Positions 1 to 8,722 of a stretch of 64,000 nucleotides of DNA are shown here, one piece after another. The notes beneath the pieces were generated by a model. It saw only the letters and a list, made by a program, of their open reading frames with translations. It was not told where the DNA came from and did no database searches. Numbering within the stretch: the stretch's first letter is position 1; each line of letters starts with the position of its first letter. Made by a program: the position numbers and the translations under genes. Source of the stretch: Arthrobacter sp. AFG20 (GTDB lineage: Bacteria; Actinomycetota; Actinomycetes; Actinomycetales; Micrococcaceae); NCBI RefSeq assembly GCF_002892795.1, contig NZ_PJMC01000002.1:310001-374000 (forward strand), read 5' to 3'.

Positions 1-729
1 CGCACCTGCAAACAGTGCAAGGCAGGCCGCTACAACCTCTGCCCCGACATCGAGTTCTACGCCACCCCTCCGATCGACGGCGCCTTCGCCGAATACGTGA
101 CCATCCAGGCCGACTTCGCCTACGACATCCCGGACACCGTCAGCGACGAGGCCGCCGCCCTCATCGAACCGCTGTCCGTGGGGCTGTGGGCCTGCGAACG
201 GGCCGGAATCCGCCCCGGCAGCCGCGTGCTGATCGCCGGCGCCGGACCAATCGGCCTCATCGCGGCGCAGGCTGCCCGCGCCTATGGTGCCACCGAGATC
301 TACATTTCCGACATCGCCGACGACCGCCTGGCCTTCGCGCTCGAGCACGGCGCCACCCATGCGCTGAATGCCAGGACCGACAGCGTTGAAGGGCTCGACG
401 TCGACGCCTTCATTGACGCCTCCGGCGCGCCCCAAGCGGTCCGTTCCGGCATTAAGGCCGTGGGCCCCGCCGGCAGGGTGATCCTGGTAGGGCTCGGGGC
501 GGACGACGTCGAACTCCCCGTCTCGTACATCCAGAACCGGGAGATCTGGCTCTCCGGCGTCTTCCGCTACACCAACACTTGGCCCCTGGCGATCCAGTTG
601 ATCGCGGACGGCAAAGTGGACCTGGACATCCTGGTCACCGGCAAATTCACCCTCGCCGAATCCGAAGAAGCACTCAAAGCCGGCAAGCAGCCCGGCCAGC
701 TCAAAGCCGTCGTCTACCCCGGCCGCTGA
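1..729 (+). CDS. Zn-dependent alcohol/polyol dehydrogenase, C-terminal part
   Basis: This is the 3' part of a medium-chain zinc dehydrogenase; the start lies before the window. Reading from base 1 the frame opens on the structural-zinc cysteines (RTCKQCKAGRYNLCPD), continues with a catalytic-domain stretch, and then has the Rossmann dinucleotide motif GAGPIG around base 240. The family oxidises sugar alcohols such as sorbitol, xylitol or mannitol with NAD(P). The next gene, 26 bp downstream on the same strand, is a mannitol-type dehydrogenase, so a polyol-catabolic operon is likely. The exact substrate cannot be read from the sequence. Confidence 0.88.
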   Translation, partial: RTCKQCKAGRYNLCPDIEFYATPPIDGAFAEYVTIQADFAYDIPDTVSDEAAALIEPLSVGLWACERAGIRPGSRVLIAGAGPIGLIAAQAARAYGATEIYISDIADDRLAFALEHGATHALNARTDSVEGLDVDAFIDASGAPQAVRSGIKAVGPAGRVILVGLGADDVELPVSYIQNREIWLSGVFRYTNTWPLAIQLIADGKVDLDILVTGKFTLAESEEALKAGKQPGQLKAVVYPGR

Positions 730-755
730 CAGCCGGCCCGGAAAGGAAACACCAT

Positions 756-2222
756 ATGCTCACAGATGCAGCACTCACGGAACTCACTGTCGGCCTGGCC
801 AAACCGTCCTATGACCGGTCAGCCCTGACAGCTGGGATCGTCCACTTCGGCGTCGGCGGCTTCCACCGCGCCCATCAGGCCATGTACCTGGACCAGCTGA
901 TGAACGCCGGCCTGGCACATGACTGGGCCATCTGCGGAGTGGGCGTCCTGCCCGGCGATGCCCGGATGAAGCAGGTCATGGACCAGCAGGACTGCCTGTA
1001 CACGCTGGTGGTGAAGAACCCCGACGGCACCCGCGAAGGCCGGGTCATCGGCTCCATCATCGAGTACCTCTTCGCCCCTGACGATCCTGAGACCGTCATT
1101 GAAAAAATGGCGTCCGACGCCGTCCGGATCGTTTCGCTGACCGTCACGGAGGGCGGCTACAACTTCCATCACGTCACCGGAGACTTCGACGCCGGGAACC
1201 CCGACGTGGTCCACGACCTCCAGCCGGGTGCCGCGCCGCGCACAACCTTCGGGCTCATCACCGAAGCCCTGCGCCGCCGTCGTGAACGGGGACTGGCACC
1301 TTTCACCGTGATGTCCTGCGACAACATCCAGGGCAACGGTGATGTGGCCCGGAAGATGTTCACGGCCTTTGCTTCGCTTAAGGACCCGGCACTTGGCGCC
1401 TGGGTCGCCGAGAACGTGCCCTTCCCCAACAGCATGGTGGACCGGATCACCCCCGTCACCACCGACGACGACCGGCAGTCAATCGCCCGGGAATTCGGTG
1501 TGGAGGACGGTTGGCCGGTGGTCTGCGAACCCTTCGAACAGTGGGTTCTGGAAGACCACTTCAGCCTGGGCCGCCCGCCCTTCGAAAAGGCCGGCGTGCA
1601 GCTGGTGGAGGACGTGGAGCCCTACGAACTGATGAAGCTGCGGCTCCTCAACGCCAGCCACCAGGGCATGTGCTACTTCGGCTACCTCGCCGGCTACCGC
1701 TACGCGCACGAGGTGGCGCAGGACCGGCTGTTCGCCCGGTTCCTGCTGGACTACATGGACAAGGAAGCAACCCCGACCCTGCAGCCGGTACCCGGCATCG
1801 ACCTCGACGCCTACAAGCGCACGCTGATCGAACGCTTTTCCAACGAATACGTCCGCGACACCCTTGCCCGGCTCTGCGCCGAGAGCTCCGACCGGATCCC
1901 GAAGTGGCTCCTGCCCGTGGTCCGCATCAACCTCGAAAACGGGGGAGAGATCAAGCGGTCGGCTGCCATCGTGGCGAGCTGGGCACGGTATGCCGAAGGA
2001 GCGGACGAGCAGGGCAACCGGATTGAAGTGGTGGACCGGCTCAAGGACACCCTCATGGCCGCCGCCGCACGCCAGCAGCAGGAGCCGCTCTCGTTCATCT
2101 CAAACCGTGAAGTCTTCGGGGACCTGATCGATAACGAGCGCTTTGTCACCGCGTACTCCGAAGCCCTGGCCAGCCTGCACCGCGGGGGCGCCAAAGAGAC
2201 GCTGACGAGCCTGGAGTCCTGA
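756..2222 (+). CDS. mtlK: Mannitol 2-dehydrogenase family protein
   Basis: A 488-residue long-chain mannitol dehydrogenase family protein, oxidising D-mannitol (or a related polyol/hexuronate) to the ketose with NAD. The N-terminal nucleotide-binding region carries the family motif GIVHFGVGGFHRAHQA, and the C-terminal half has the conserved run KLRLLNASHQGMCYFGYLAG with the catalytic-type Asn/His pattern. The ATG at 756 is preceded by GAAAGGA about 9 bases upstream. The frame is open further upstream, but that part overlaps the previous gene and lacks family similarity. It follows a zinc dehydrogenase by 26 bp and ends in a strong terminator, so the two form the end of a polyol operon. Family assignment is secure; the symbol is by best recognition. 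Confidence 0.9.
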   Translation: MLTDAALTELTVGLAKPSYDRSALTAGIVHFGVGGFHRAHQAMYLDQLMNAGLAHDWAICGVGVLPGDARMKQVMDQQDCLYTLVVKNPDGTREGRVIGSIIEYLFAPDDPETVIEKMASDAVRIVSLTVTEGGYNFHHVTGDFDAGNPDVVHDLQPGAAPRTTFGLITEALRRRRERGLAPFTVMSCDNIQGNGDVARKMFTAFASLKDPALGAWVAENVPFPNSMVDRITPVTTDDDRQSIAREFGVEDGWPVVCEPFEQWVLEDHFSLGRPPFEKAGVQLVEDVEPYELMKLRLLNASHQGMCYFGYLAGYRYAHEVAQDRLFARFLLDYMDKEATPTLQPVPGIDLDAYKRTLIERFSNEYVRDTLARLCAESSDRIPKWLLPVVRINLENGGEIKRSAAIVASWARYAEGADEQGNRIEVVDRLKDTLMAAAARQQQEPLSFISNREVFGDLIDNERFVTAYSEALASLHRGGAKETLTSLES

Positions 2223-2236
2223 GTTCCCCCGTGTCA

Positions 2237-2271
2237 GGCAGGTCCGGTGGCGAACTGTCACCGGACCTGCC
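2237..2271 (+). terminator. Rho-independent terminator after mannitol dehydrogenase
   Basis: Perfect 13-bp inverted repeat (arms 2237-2249 and 2259-2271, GGCAGGTCCGGTG and its complement) with a 9-nt loop, followed by a T-rich run at 2284-2289. It begins 15 bp after the stop codon. Confidence 0.85.
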
Positions 2272-2307
2272 GGCGTCATTGCAGTTTTTCTTGGCCTCTG
2301 GCTGCGC

Positions 2308-2457
2308 TCAGCCCTTCGGGTTTATGGAGCGCTGAGCCTTTCGGCGTTCCAGCCTCTTGCGGACCCTGCCTTTGCCCGAGGCCCTTCCGCGAAGGAACAG
2401 GTGCTCGACGAAGGTCAGCGCACCCTCGATGAGCAGGAGTATGAAGTCAACGACCAT
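2308..2457 (-). CDS. Small hypothetical membrane-associated protein (49 aa)
   Basis: A short open frame on the minus strand, ATG at 2457 and TGA at 2308-2310. The product has a hydrophobic N-terminus (MVVDFILLLIEGALTF) followed by a strongly basic tail rich in Arg and Lys. A GGGGG ribosome-binding run sits about 7 bases before the ATG. It lies 87 bp downstream of the HAAS-like membrane protein on the same strand and could be the last gene of that operon. No family is recognised. The single helix plus basic tail is typical of small membrane proteins, but chance is not excluded. Confidence 0.42.
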   Translation of the reverse strand: MVVDFILLLIEGALTFVEHLFLRGRASGKGRVRKRLERRKAQRSINPKG

Positions 2458-2544
2458 GCGGCCCCCATCTGCGGCTTCCGTTTGAAGTGCTGGTGCGATC
2501 CAGACTTGCCCAGTCTTCCCTATGGCTTGAGCCTTGGCATGGGC

Positions 2545-3258
2545 TCAGCGGAAAGACAGTGCGAGACCGAGCATGGCCAGGGCGAGTATGGGGAAAAGCC
2601 AGTTGGTAATCAGCACGACTACTTTCGTGCCCGTTCCGTTGCTGTGCGTGGTGGTGGAGCGCGGGTCCAGGATGTCGTCGTTATTAGGGCGGAGAGATCG
2701 GATGGTGTTCATGGTCGACAGGACCACCATGGTTAGGGCGCTCCCGATCAGCCATGGCAGCGGGTCAATCGCTAGCCATGCTCCGGCTGGGGTTGTCGGC
2801 GCTACGACGCCGGAGAGGAGTCCGGCAAGCGCGCAGATTGCACTCAGGGCGATAAGTACCCAGATGCGTCGGATGACGGCAGTGAGATAGAGCGGCAGGA
2901 GGGCTATGAGCACGACTGGTGTGGCAACAAGAGCTAACTGCGCAGGTGAAACCAGCATCTGCTCCGACCGGACCGCGGACACGACTGCCTGATTGAAGAG
3001 AAGGAAGGCCAGCAGTCCGAGCAGCGACGGCCAGAGCGCCCTCCGCACCCACTCATGTTGCGGTGCAGAGGGTAGTTCGAGCGCAGCGGCGTAGACCCGG
3101 GCCGGTCCGAATGCTTCCTCAGCCCGCTGGCCGGTGTCGGCGAGGAGCTCGTGCGCGCTTGCTACGGTGTCACCGATGGCGCTCCCATGTACCTGGCGCA
3201 GGCGAAGTTCCAGAACGAGTTCGTCGAACCATTTCTTATCGGTGGTCTCATGCATCAT
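2545..3258 (-). CDS. HAAS-like N-terminal domain, multi-TM membrane protein
   Basis: 237 residues. The N-terminus (about 1-60) looks like the HAAS/DUF1700-type signalling region that is commonly encoded next to PadR regulators. The remainder holds about five to six hydrophobic helices with little loop sequence. The start codon overlaps the stop of the upstream padR gene by 4 bp, so the two are translationally coupled. By analogy with other PadR-HAAS pairs it probably acts in envelope-stress or drug response together with the regulator. The substrate or signal is unknown. Confidence 0.75.
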   Translation of the reverse strand: MMHETTDKKWFDELVLELRLRQVHGSAIGDTVASAHELLADTGQRAEEAFGPARVYAAALELPSAPQHEWVRRALWPSLLGLLAFLLFNQAVVSAVRSEQMLVSPAQLALVATPVVLIALLPLYLTAVIRRIWVLIALSAICALAGLLSGVVAPTTPAGAWLAIDPLPWLIGSALTMVVLSTMNTIRSLRPNNDDILDPRSTTTHSNGTGTKVVVLITNWLFPILALAMLGLALSFR

Positions 3259-3641
3259 GTGGAGGACTCCTTCGTGTGCACCTCGGGGTCGAGGTAGTGG
3301 GTGCTGAGGTTGGTGAAGCGTACCCAGTCAGCGGTGAGGCGGATGAGTTCGGCGCGGCCGTGATCGGTCAGTGCGAAGTACTTTCGGCCGGGGCCACCCT
3401 CGCCGGCCCTCCATTCGGTGGTTACCATGCCGGCAGCCTCGTAGCGGGTGAGAAGCGGATACAGGGTGCCCCCCTTGACGGTGCCGAACCCGTTGCGCTC
3501 GAGTTCACTGATGATGGCGTAACCGTAGGAGGGCCCGGCGGACAGTGCGCGGAGGGCCAAGAAGCCCAGCGTTGCTCTAAGCCAGTCGCTTGGCCAGTGC
3601 GCGCCCCCTGCAGTTTCGGGCGCTGAAGTGGAAACATCCAT
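3255..3641 (-). CDS. PadR-family transcriptional regulator
   Basis: 128 residues with the PadR winged helix: LGFLALRALSAGPSYGYAI (recognition-helix region), TLYPLLTRYEAAGMV, and the wing motif GRKYFALTDHGRAEL. Length suits the short PadR subfamily, which typically represses an adjacent membrane-protein gene and itself. It is the first gene of a minus-strand pair, overlapping the HAAS-like gene by 4 bp. The region 3642-3740, in front of it and divergent from another membrane gene, is the likely operator and contains short AT-rich dyads around 3641-3675. Confidence 0.88.
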   Translation of the reverse strand: MDVSTSAPETAGGAHWPSDWLRATLGFLALRALSAGPSYGYAIISELERNGFGTVKGGTLYPLLTRYEAAGMVTTEWRAGEGGPGRKYFALTDHGRAELIRLTADWVRFTNLSTHYLDPEVHTKESST

Positions 3642-3740
3642 GACTATATTGTCAGTCTAAGTAGTTAGCCTGTAAAGCATCGGCACCCAAGCGGTTCCTT
3701 CTTCCTATTCATTTGTTCCGCCGCATGTTTTGCTAAGGGC

Positions 3741-3833
3741 GTGGAGGTGTCCGTAGAGCGGGCGAAGAAATGGTCAGGACGCGCGCGCCGCTATTACGAA
3801 CTTACGGAAGAGGGGCATCGCGATGAGCGCTAG
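3741..3833 (+). pseudogene. Relic of a second PadR gene (C-terminal wing only)
   Basis: In the frame starting at 3741 the DNA reads a PadR-like wing, RARRYYELTEEGHRDER, ending in TAG at 3831-3833. This matches the wing of the intact padR gene (GRKYFALTDHGRAEL), but on the opposite strand and as a different sequence. No N-terminal helix-turn-helix precedes it. The stop overlaps the start of the next membrane-protein gene (ATG 3823), the coupling normally seen between padR and its partner. Seen: the motif and overlap. Inferred: a padR gene that once preceded the 3823 gene has been truncated. Confidence 0.5.
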
Positions 3834-5037
3834 TCGATGGGCCCATGGACTGGGCGCGAGGACCACACATCGCTGGGCCGCGGGCTTCGCTGTGACGGCC
3901 CTGCTGGCGTTCATAGGTGCTACCGGGCTGTTGTTGAGCAACGCGATAATGCTCCCGGGAGCAGGGTTTGTTCGGCTCGTGTTGGCGGTGTTCATTGGAC
4001 CGCTCGCTTCAGCCCTCTCCGCCGTCGTCCTTTTGCATCAGGCTGGGCGGCTCTCAGCCCCGGCGGCACTGTCCACCGCGGCAAGTGCCGTACCGGCGTG
4101 CGGTTTGGCGGCCCTGTCCGCAGCGAGTTGGTCGGTCGGTTTCGACGAAGCTGATGCGGGTCTGGCTCGCAGCTGGTTTGGATCGTCGACCCTCCTGTTC
4201 TTCATCCTCGGGTGGGTGGCCGGAACGGCCTCGCTCGTTGCACCGGTCACCTCGGTGCTGGGCAAACGGGGCTCTCCACCCCGCCTCTTGCAAAGTACGT
4301 TTCTGGCAGCACCTTTGGCCCTTGTCCTCGGTGCACTGATGCTGATGGCACCAATGGTCGGTACCCTCGGTGCTGTGGTGCTGCTTGTCGTAACTCTGCG
4401 ACACGGCAGTGCGCAGCACCCGGCGGCACGACGTGAAACTGTTCCGGTAGCAGCGCGAACGCGGACACCCACACCCGCTTGGACCCGAAGGAGGGACGCC
4501 GCAGCCGGCGCAGCCGCGCTGCTGACCTTGATTGTGGGACTTGGGTGCGCAGTGTTTGCCCTCACCGGCAGTAACTGGGCAACAGCTTTGGATTCCACCC
4601 GAGCCATGAACCTCGGCCTGGCCGCTGGCGCGTTGGCAGCCATCCCTGCGACGGTGGCTGCGGGGATGATGCTGACCCCGCGGTTTGGCAGCGTCATGCG
4701 CTGGTCGGCCCTCACCTGTTGCGCAAGTCTCATCGTGGAAGCGGCCGCCCAGCTTCTCGGGGCCGGGCATCCCACGCAGTGGCCGCTTATCCTCGTCGCA
4801 GCAACACTGATGGGCTTCGCGGTTGCACTGCCTTTCGGGCGGCTCATTCCTGGAGGGCGCTCACTCCGTATTGGCGTGACGGCGATGCTCGGCTTCGCCG
4901 GTTCGATCATCGGACTCAACCTGGTGGCAATGGCCGCTTTCATCGCACCGATTGCTGCCGCCGCACTCGTCGTTTGGTCACTGATTCGGCTGTCAGGGCC
5001 GGGTGCAAAACCAAGCCAGCCACTGGTCAGGCTTTAA
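3823..5037 (+). CDS. Multi-TM membrane protein of unknown function
   Basis: 404 residues with about ten hydrophobic segments. Three or four cluster in residues 20-140, several lie in 165-215, a basic loop follows at about 215-240, and the rest are C-terminal. No transporter motif is recognised. GGAAGAGG lies about 10 bases before ATG 3823. A PadR-wing relic overlaps its start, suggesting it was once the membrane partner of a PadR regulator, like the divergent pair at 2545-3641. Function unknown. Confidence 0.7.
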   Translation: MSASRWAHGLGARTTHRWAAGFAVTALLAFIGATGLLLSNAIMLPGAGFVRLVLAVFIGPLASALSAVVLLHQAGRLSAPAALSTAASAVPACGLAALSAASWSVGFDEADAGLARSWFGSSTLLFFILGWVAGTASLVAPVTSVLGKRGSPPRLLQSTFLAAPLALVLGALMLMAPMVGTLGAVVLLVVTLRHGSAQHPAARRETVPVAARTRTPTPAWTRRRDAAAGAAALLTLIVGLGCAVFALTGSNWATALDSTRAMNLGLAAGALAAIPATVAAGMMLTPRFGSVMRWSALTCCASLIVEAAAQLLGAGHPTQWPLILVAATLMGFAVALPFGRLIPGGRSLRIGVTAMLGFAGSIIGLNLVAMAAFIAPIAAAALVVWSLIRLSGPGAKPSQPLVRL

Positions 5038-5092
5038 CGGGTGGCAGACTGATTGCAAGCAGCAAGATGTCGCCGGTCGCGCGGCTGCTCGG

Positions 5093-5980
5093 CTAGGCGC
5101 GTTCTACGGGGAGCCACAATTCACAGCTGGCTGTGCTGAAGTCGGCGGCGCGGTCGAGGATTGCCACGATTGAAGGGCCGGGCCGGAGCCGCCACGGGCT
5201 TGACGGGAACCAGTCGGTGGCGGTGGCAGCCCACGTGGACTGCAGGACCGCCGGGTACTCACCTTCGGCTTTAAACACCGCCCAAGTACCGGCAGGAACC
5301 TCGATCGCGTCGAGCTCCTCGGGCACCGGCGTCTTGTCGGCGACGGCGACGCCGTGGAGGTAGGTCAGTCCGCTGCCCTCCGTGTAGTCCGGGTCCACAT
5401 CCGCGCTCACCTGGAGCAGGCCCGCCGGCTCGGTGTTGCTCAATTCCTTGAGCCGAATGTGCTCGCCTGCCGGCAACGAGGCGATGTGCGCTTGGATGTG
5501 CGGATTGGCGCCGTGGTGGATGAGTGGCACACGGGCCGAATGGCCGATGAGTCGGAAGGCCGGTCGATCAGCAATGCGGGTGTCCATCGTGGTGTTTCCT
5601 TCTACGGTCAGGCGGAACCTGAGCTGCGGTTGCGTGCGGAGGGGGCCGCCGGCTCGGCGCACGTCACCAGGGGCGACGCCATGCACCGATCGGAACGCTC
5701 GGCCGAATGCCTCGGTCGAGCCATAGCCGTACTTCACCGCGATGCCCAATAGCTCGCCCTCTCCGAGAACGTCCGCTGCGGCGACCGCCATGCGGCGCCT
5801 CCGGACATACTCGGACAGCGGCATACCGGCCAGTGATGAGAACATCCGGCGGAGGTGGTACTCCGTCGTGCCGAGACTCATCGCCAAGCCGGCGACGTCG
5901 ATCTCGTCTGTCAGGTGGCCCTCGACGAATTCAACGAGCCGGTTGAGCACTGCGATCACGGTTCCCCCTTTCGACTTCAA
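5093..5980 (-). CDS. AraC-family regulator with GyrI-like effector domain
   Basis: 295 residues. Residues 1-110 form the double helix-turn-helix of the AraC family (VAGLAMSLGTTEYHLRRMF and GIAVKYGYGSTEAFGRAF). From about residue 130 to the end is a GyrI/Bmr-like small-molecule-binding domain. This layout resembles Rob and BltR-type regulators, which bind cationic or hydrophobic ligands and activate efflux genes. No obvious efflux gene is adjacent: the neighbours are a membrane protein end-to-end and a divergent GIY-YIG-like gene. Target and ligand are unknown. Confidence 0.87.
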   Translation of the reverse strand: MKSKGGTVIAVLNRLVEFVEGHLTDEIDVAGLAMSLGTTEYHLRRMFSSLAGMPLSEYVRRRRMAVAAADVLGEGELLGIAVKYGYGSTEAFGRAFRSVHGVAPGDVRRAGGPLRTQPQLRFRLTVEGNTTMDTRIADRPAFRLIGHSARVPLIHHGANPHIQAHIASLPAGEHIRLKELSNTEPAGLLQVSADVDPDYTEGSGLTYLHGVAVADKTPVPEELDAIEVPAGTWAVFKAEGEYPAVLQSTWAATATDWFPSSPWRLRPGPSIVAILDRAADFSTASCELWLPVERA

Positions 5981-6098
5981 GCCTGCCCGTCTGCTTCGCC
6001 CCGCACCCTACTATCGCCGTCGGATCCGATCATTATCCATCTCGCAGGCCCGCCCGTAAGCTGGTCCGTCTAGCCCAGAAAAACTTAAGGAACACGCA

Positions 6099-6608
6099 TT
6101 GCCGATCAATGGACAGACGCTGAAAGACGACGGGTTCACCGGATTCAGATCATTTGATCAGCTGGATATCAACCGGGTCCCACGGGCTCCCGGACTCTAT
6201 GTAGTGCTCAAACCTGAGGGCTTCGAACGGGTGTTCCTTGCGAAGAGCTCGGGAACCCGCTTCAAGAAGCGGGATCCATCCCTGCCCAAACCTGCCTTGG
6301 AGGCGGAGTGGATCGACAACGCGGATGTCCTCTACATCGGAAAAGCCGGCCCAGGAAGCACGGGCAACCGCGGACTGCGAAAGCATATCCAAGAGTTCAC
6401 TGACTTCGGCCGCGGGAAGCCTGTCGGCCATTGGGACGGCCGGCTCATTTGGCAACTCGCCGACTCCAAATCGCTCATCATCGCGTGGAAGGAGTTGGCA
6501 GCTGAGGAGCTGAACCATGCCGAAGCCGCGTACCACGCGGAATTCGTCAGGAATTACGGAAAGCTGCCCTTCGCCAACTTGGTCCAAGCCAGGAAGAAGG
6601 GAGTCTAA
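6099..6608 (+). CDS. GIY-YIG-like protein
   Basis: 169 residues starting at TTG 6099; no in-frame ATG lies nearby, and TAAGGA sits about 8 bases upstream. The pattern PGLYVVL, then VLYIGKAG, then NRGLRKHIQEF fits the GIY-YIG fold, in which GLY and YIG mark the first two strands and a following Arg belongs to the active site. Such proteins are usually nucleases, but stand-alone copies in actinobacteria are uncharacterised and I cannot confirm the catalytic Glu. It diverges from the AraC/GyrI gene and converges on the flavin reductase. Confidence 0.6.
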   Translation: MPINGQTLKDDGFTGFRSFDQLDINRVPRAPGLYVVLKPEGFERVFLAKSSGTRFKKRDPSLPKPALEAEWIDNADVLYIGKAGPGSTGNRGLRKHIQEFTDFGRGKPVGHWDGRLIWQLADSKSLIIAWKELAAEELNHAEAAYHAEFVRNYGKLPFANLVQARKKGV

Positions 6609-6645
6609 GCACTGGAGGGGACCGGCGTTCAGACTCTGTACCCTT

Positions 6646-7278
6646 TCACTCATCCTGGCCAGCCCGGCCAAAGTGACCCGGCCAGTCCTTTGCCCGGATG
6701 CGGCGGATCTCCTGGATCGGCCCAAGCGTCGCCCACTCATTGCGCCCCAACCGGGACAACGGCTCCAAAAGATCAATCTGCGGATGGTCACCCTCCAACA
6801 CGCGCGTGGACACGACCGCGTAGACCACCTCACCAAACACCAGCGTGCAATTACCCAGCGGTAAGGTGCTGTGCAACCGGCATTCCAAAGCCACCGGCGA
6901 ATCCTTCACCCGCGGAGGACGCACCACAGCGCTCGGTTCCCGGGACAAACCAACGGCGTCGAACTCACTCGTCTTCGGCGGAAAGTCCGTCCCGGTGGCA
7001 TTGACCTCTTCAAACAGGGAAGCCGGGGTGAGGTTCACGACGAACTCACCCTGCGCCTCGATGTTGCGCAACGAATCCTTCTCGCCCACCGAAGTGAACT
7101 GAACAATGGGCGGATCCACAGACGCCACCGTATAGAACGAATGCGGTGCCAGATTGTCCACACCCTCCGCCGAGGTAGTGGACACCCAAGCGATGGGTCT
7201 GGGAACCACCACCGCAGTCAACAACTGATAAAAATCCCGCGATGACATCTGTGCCGGATCAAAATCTTTCCGCGCCAT
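6646..7278 (-). CDS. Flavin reductase (DIM6/NTAB) family protein
   Basis: 210 residues beginning MARKDFDPAQM. The start at 7278 is chosen because AGGAGGGCAC lies directly in front, although the frame extends 33 codons further upstream. The family signature NLAPHSFYTVASVDPPIVQFTS and the NIEAQGEFVVNL segment form the FMN-binding split barrel. Members reduce or bind flavin and often serve a monooxygenase partner, but none is adjacent, so the role is open. It converges on the GIY-YIG-like gene. Confidence 0.85.
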   Translation of the reverse strand: MARKDFDPAQMSSRDFYQLLTAVVVPRPIAWVSTTSAEGVDNLAPHSFYTVASVDPPIVQFTSVGEKDSLRNIEAQGEFVVNLTPASLFEEVNATGTDFPPKTSEFDAVGLSREPSAVVRPPRVKDSPVALECRLHSTLPLGNCTLVFGEVVYAVVSTRVLEGDHPQIDLLEPLSRLGRNEWATLGPIQEIRRIRAKDWPGHFGRAGQDE

Positions 7279-7474
7279 GTGCCCTCCTGCTCTCTCCAGC
7301 CACCCGCCCCACCTCGGTGCAGGCCTTCTCATCCTTCCTTGACTGTAGCCCCTGCCTGTCGCCGGCACCCTGGACATCTTCCGCCGGCGAAGGGCAAGCA
7401 GTTATGGTCTCTTTCACAAAGGGTGCTTCACTGCGCGCAACCGGCATCTTGACTGCTGATGGGAAGGAAATGTC

Positions 7475-8629
7475 ATGAGCGCCGCTCACAACCCATCTCC
7501 CGAGGCGAGCGCGCAGCCTGGCCGAGCTTCCGCCGGCCGTATCGAGGCCATCGCCGGGGAGATCGCGTCAGCCGCGCACATCCCAGGGATTTCCATCGCG
7601 GTGGCCACCCCGGACAAGGTCCTCTACGCCGGCGCCGTCGGATACGCCGATCTGGCACGGCGGCGCCGCGCCCAGCCCGAGGACCAGTACCTCTGGTTTT
7701 CCATGACCAAGATCGCCACGGCGACCGCGGCGATGCGGCTGCACGCCGATGGGCTCCTCGACCTTGAGGTCCCCATCGGCACCTTCCTGCCCGGCTACCG
7801 ACCGCACCCGGGGCACGGCCACCCGACCACGCGGCAGCTGCTCACCCACACCGCCGGACTGGGCAATCCACTACCCGTGCGGTGGGTCCGCCCCGAGCAT
7901 CAACCGGAGGACCCGAATCGGCTCACCAGCATCGTCGTCAAGCACGGCACGCCACACAAAACGGTGGGCACCCGGGCGGCCTACTCCAACATCGGCTACC
8001 TCCTGGCGGGGGAGGTCATGCAAGCCGCCACTGGCCGCCCGGTCGAGGAATGCGTCCACGACCTGGTGCTCAACCCTTTGGGCATGACCGCGACGGGGTA
8101 CTACTACAACCGCGAGGCTCCCCGGGCGGTTGGCTACGTGCGCATGGCACGAGGGCTGCGACCGGTGCTGGTTCGGATATTGCCTAAAGGGATCGTCGGA
8201 GCGCAGGTTGGGCGGTACACCAGCCTGCACCCGTTCCTGGTCAACGGCCCCGCATACGGGGGTCTCGTCGGCACCGCCGCCGACGCCTGCCGGTTGGCCG
8301 CGGCACACGCCGCCGCGGCTGCGGACCCGCACCCGGTCCTGGAACAGGGAGACATCGAGGATATGCGAACCATCAACGCCCAGGGCAAACGGTTTGACCA
8401 CGGGATCGGCTGGTTTCGTAGACCAGCAGACGCCACGCGAAGCCCTGCGTTTGTCGAGCACTACGGGACCGGCGGCGGCTTCTGGAACGCCATGCGCGTC
8501 TATCCCGATGACCGGCTCGCCATGGTGGCGATGGCCAACACGACCGCCGCCTGGGACGTCGACCGTCTCTTCACCCAGCTCAAGGGCCTGTCATGGGCAG
8601 AACTCGCCCGTGAGACCCACCATGACTAA
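7475..8629 (+). CDS. Serine hydrolase, beta-lactamase/esterase family (class C-like)
   Basis: 384 residues. The catalytic SxxK motif is SMTK (Ser76, Lys79), the YxN motif is YSN (Tyr170-Asn172), and the third motif HYGTGGGF is near residue 329. This is the arrangement of the beta-lactamase/D-aminopeptidase/EstB family. There is no evident signal peptide, so a cytoplasmic esterase or amidase is more likely than an exported beta-lactamase. The ATG at 7475 has GGGAAGGAAA just upstream. Natural substrate unknown. Confidence 0.86.
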   Translation: MSAAHNPSPEASAQPGRASAGRIEAIAGEIASAAHIPGISIAVATPDKVLYAGAVGYADLARRRRAQPEDQYLWFSMTKIATATAAMRLHADGLLDLEVPIGTFLPGYRPHPGHGHPTTRQLLTHTAGLGNPLPVRWVRPEHQPEDPNRLTSIVVKHGTPHKTVGTRAAYSNIGYLLAGEVMQAATGRPVEECVHDLVLNPLGMTATGYYYNREAPRAVGYVRMARGLRPVLVRILPKGIVGAQVGRYTSLHPFLVNGPAYGGLVGTAADACRLAAAHAAAAADPHPVLEQGDIEDMRTINAQGKRFDHGIGWFRRPADATRSPAFVEHYGTGGGFWNAMRVYPDDRLAMVAMANTTAAWDVDRLFTQLKGLSWAELARETHHD

Positions 8630-8722
8630 GGCGTTCCCCAGGATCAGCATTTCCCACTCGACGAACAGACAGTGGCGCCTCGCCACTGGAGCTAATCGCT
8701 CCGCCTTGGTAGCTTTCAACGC

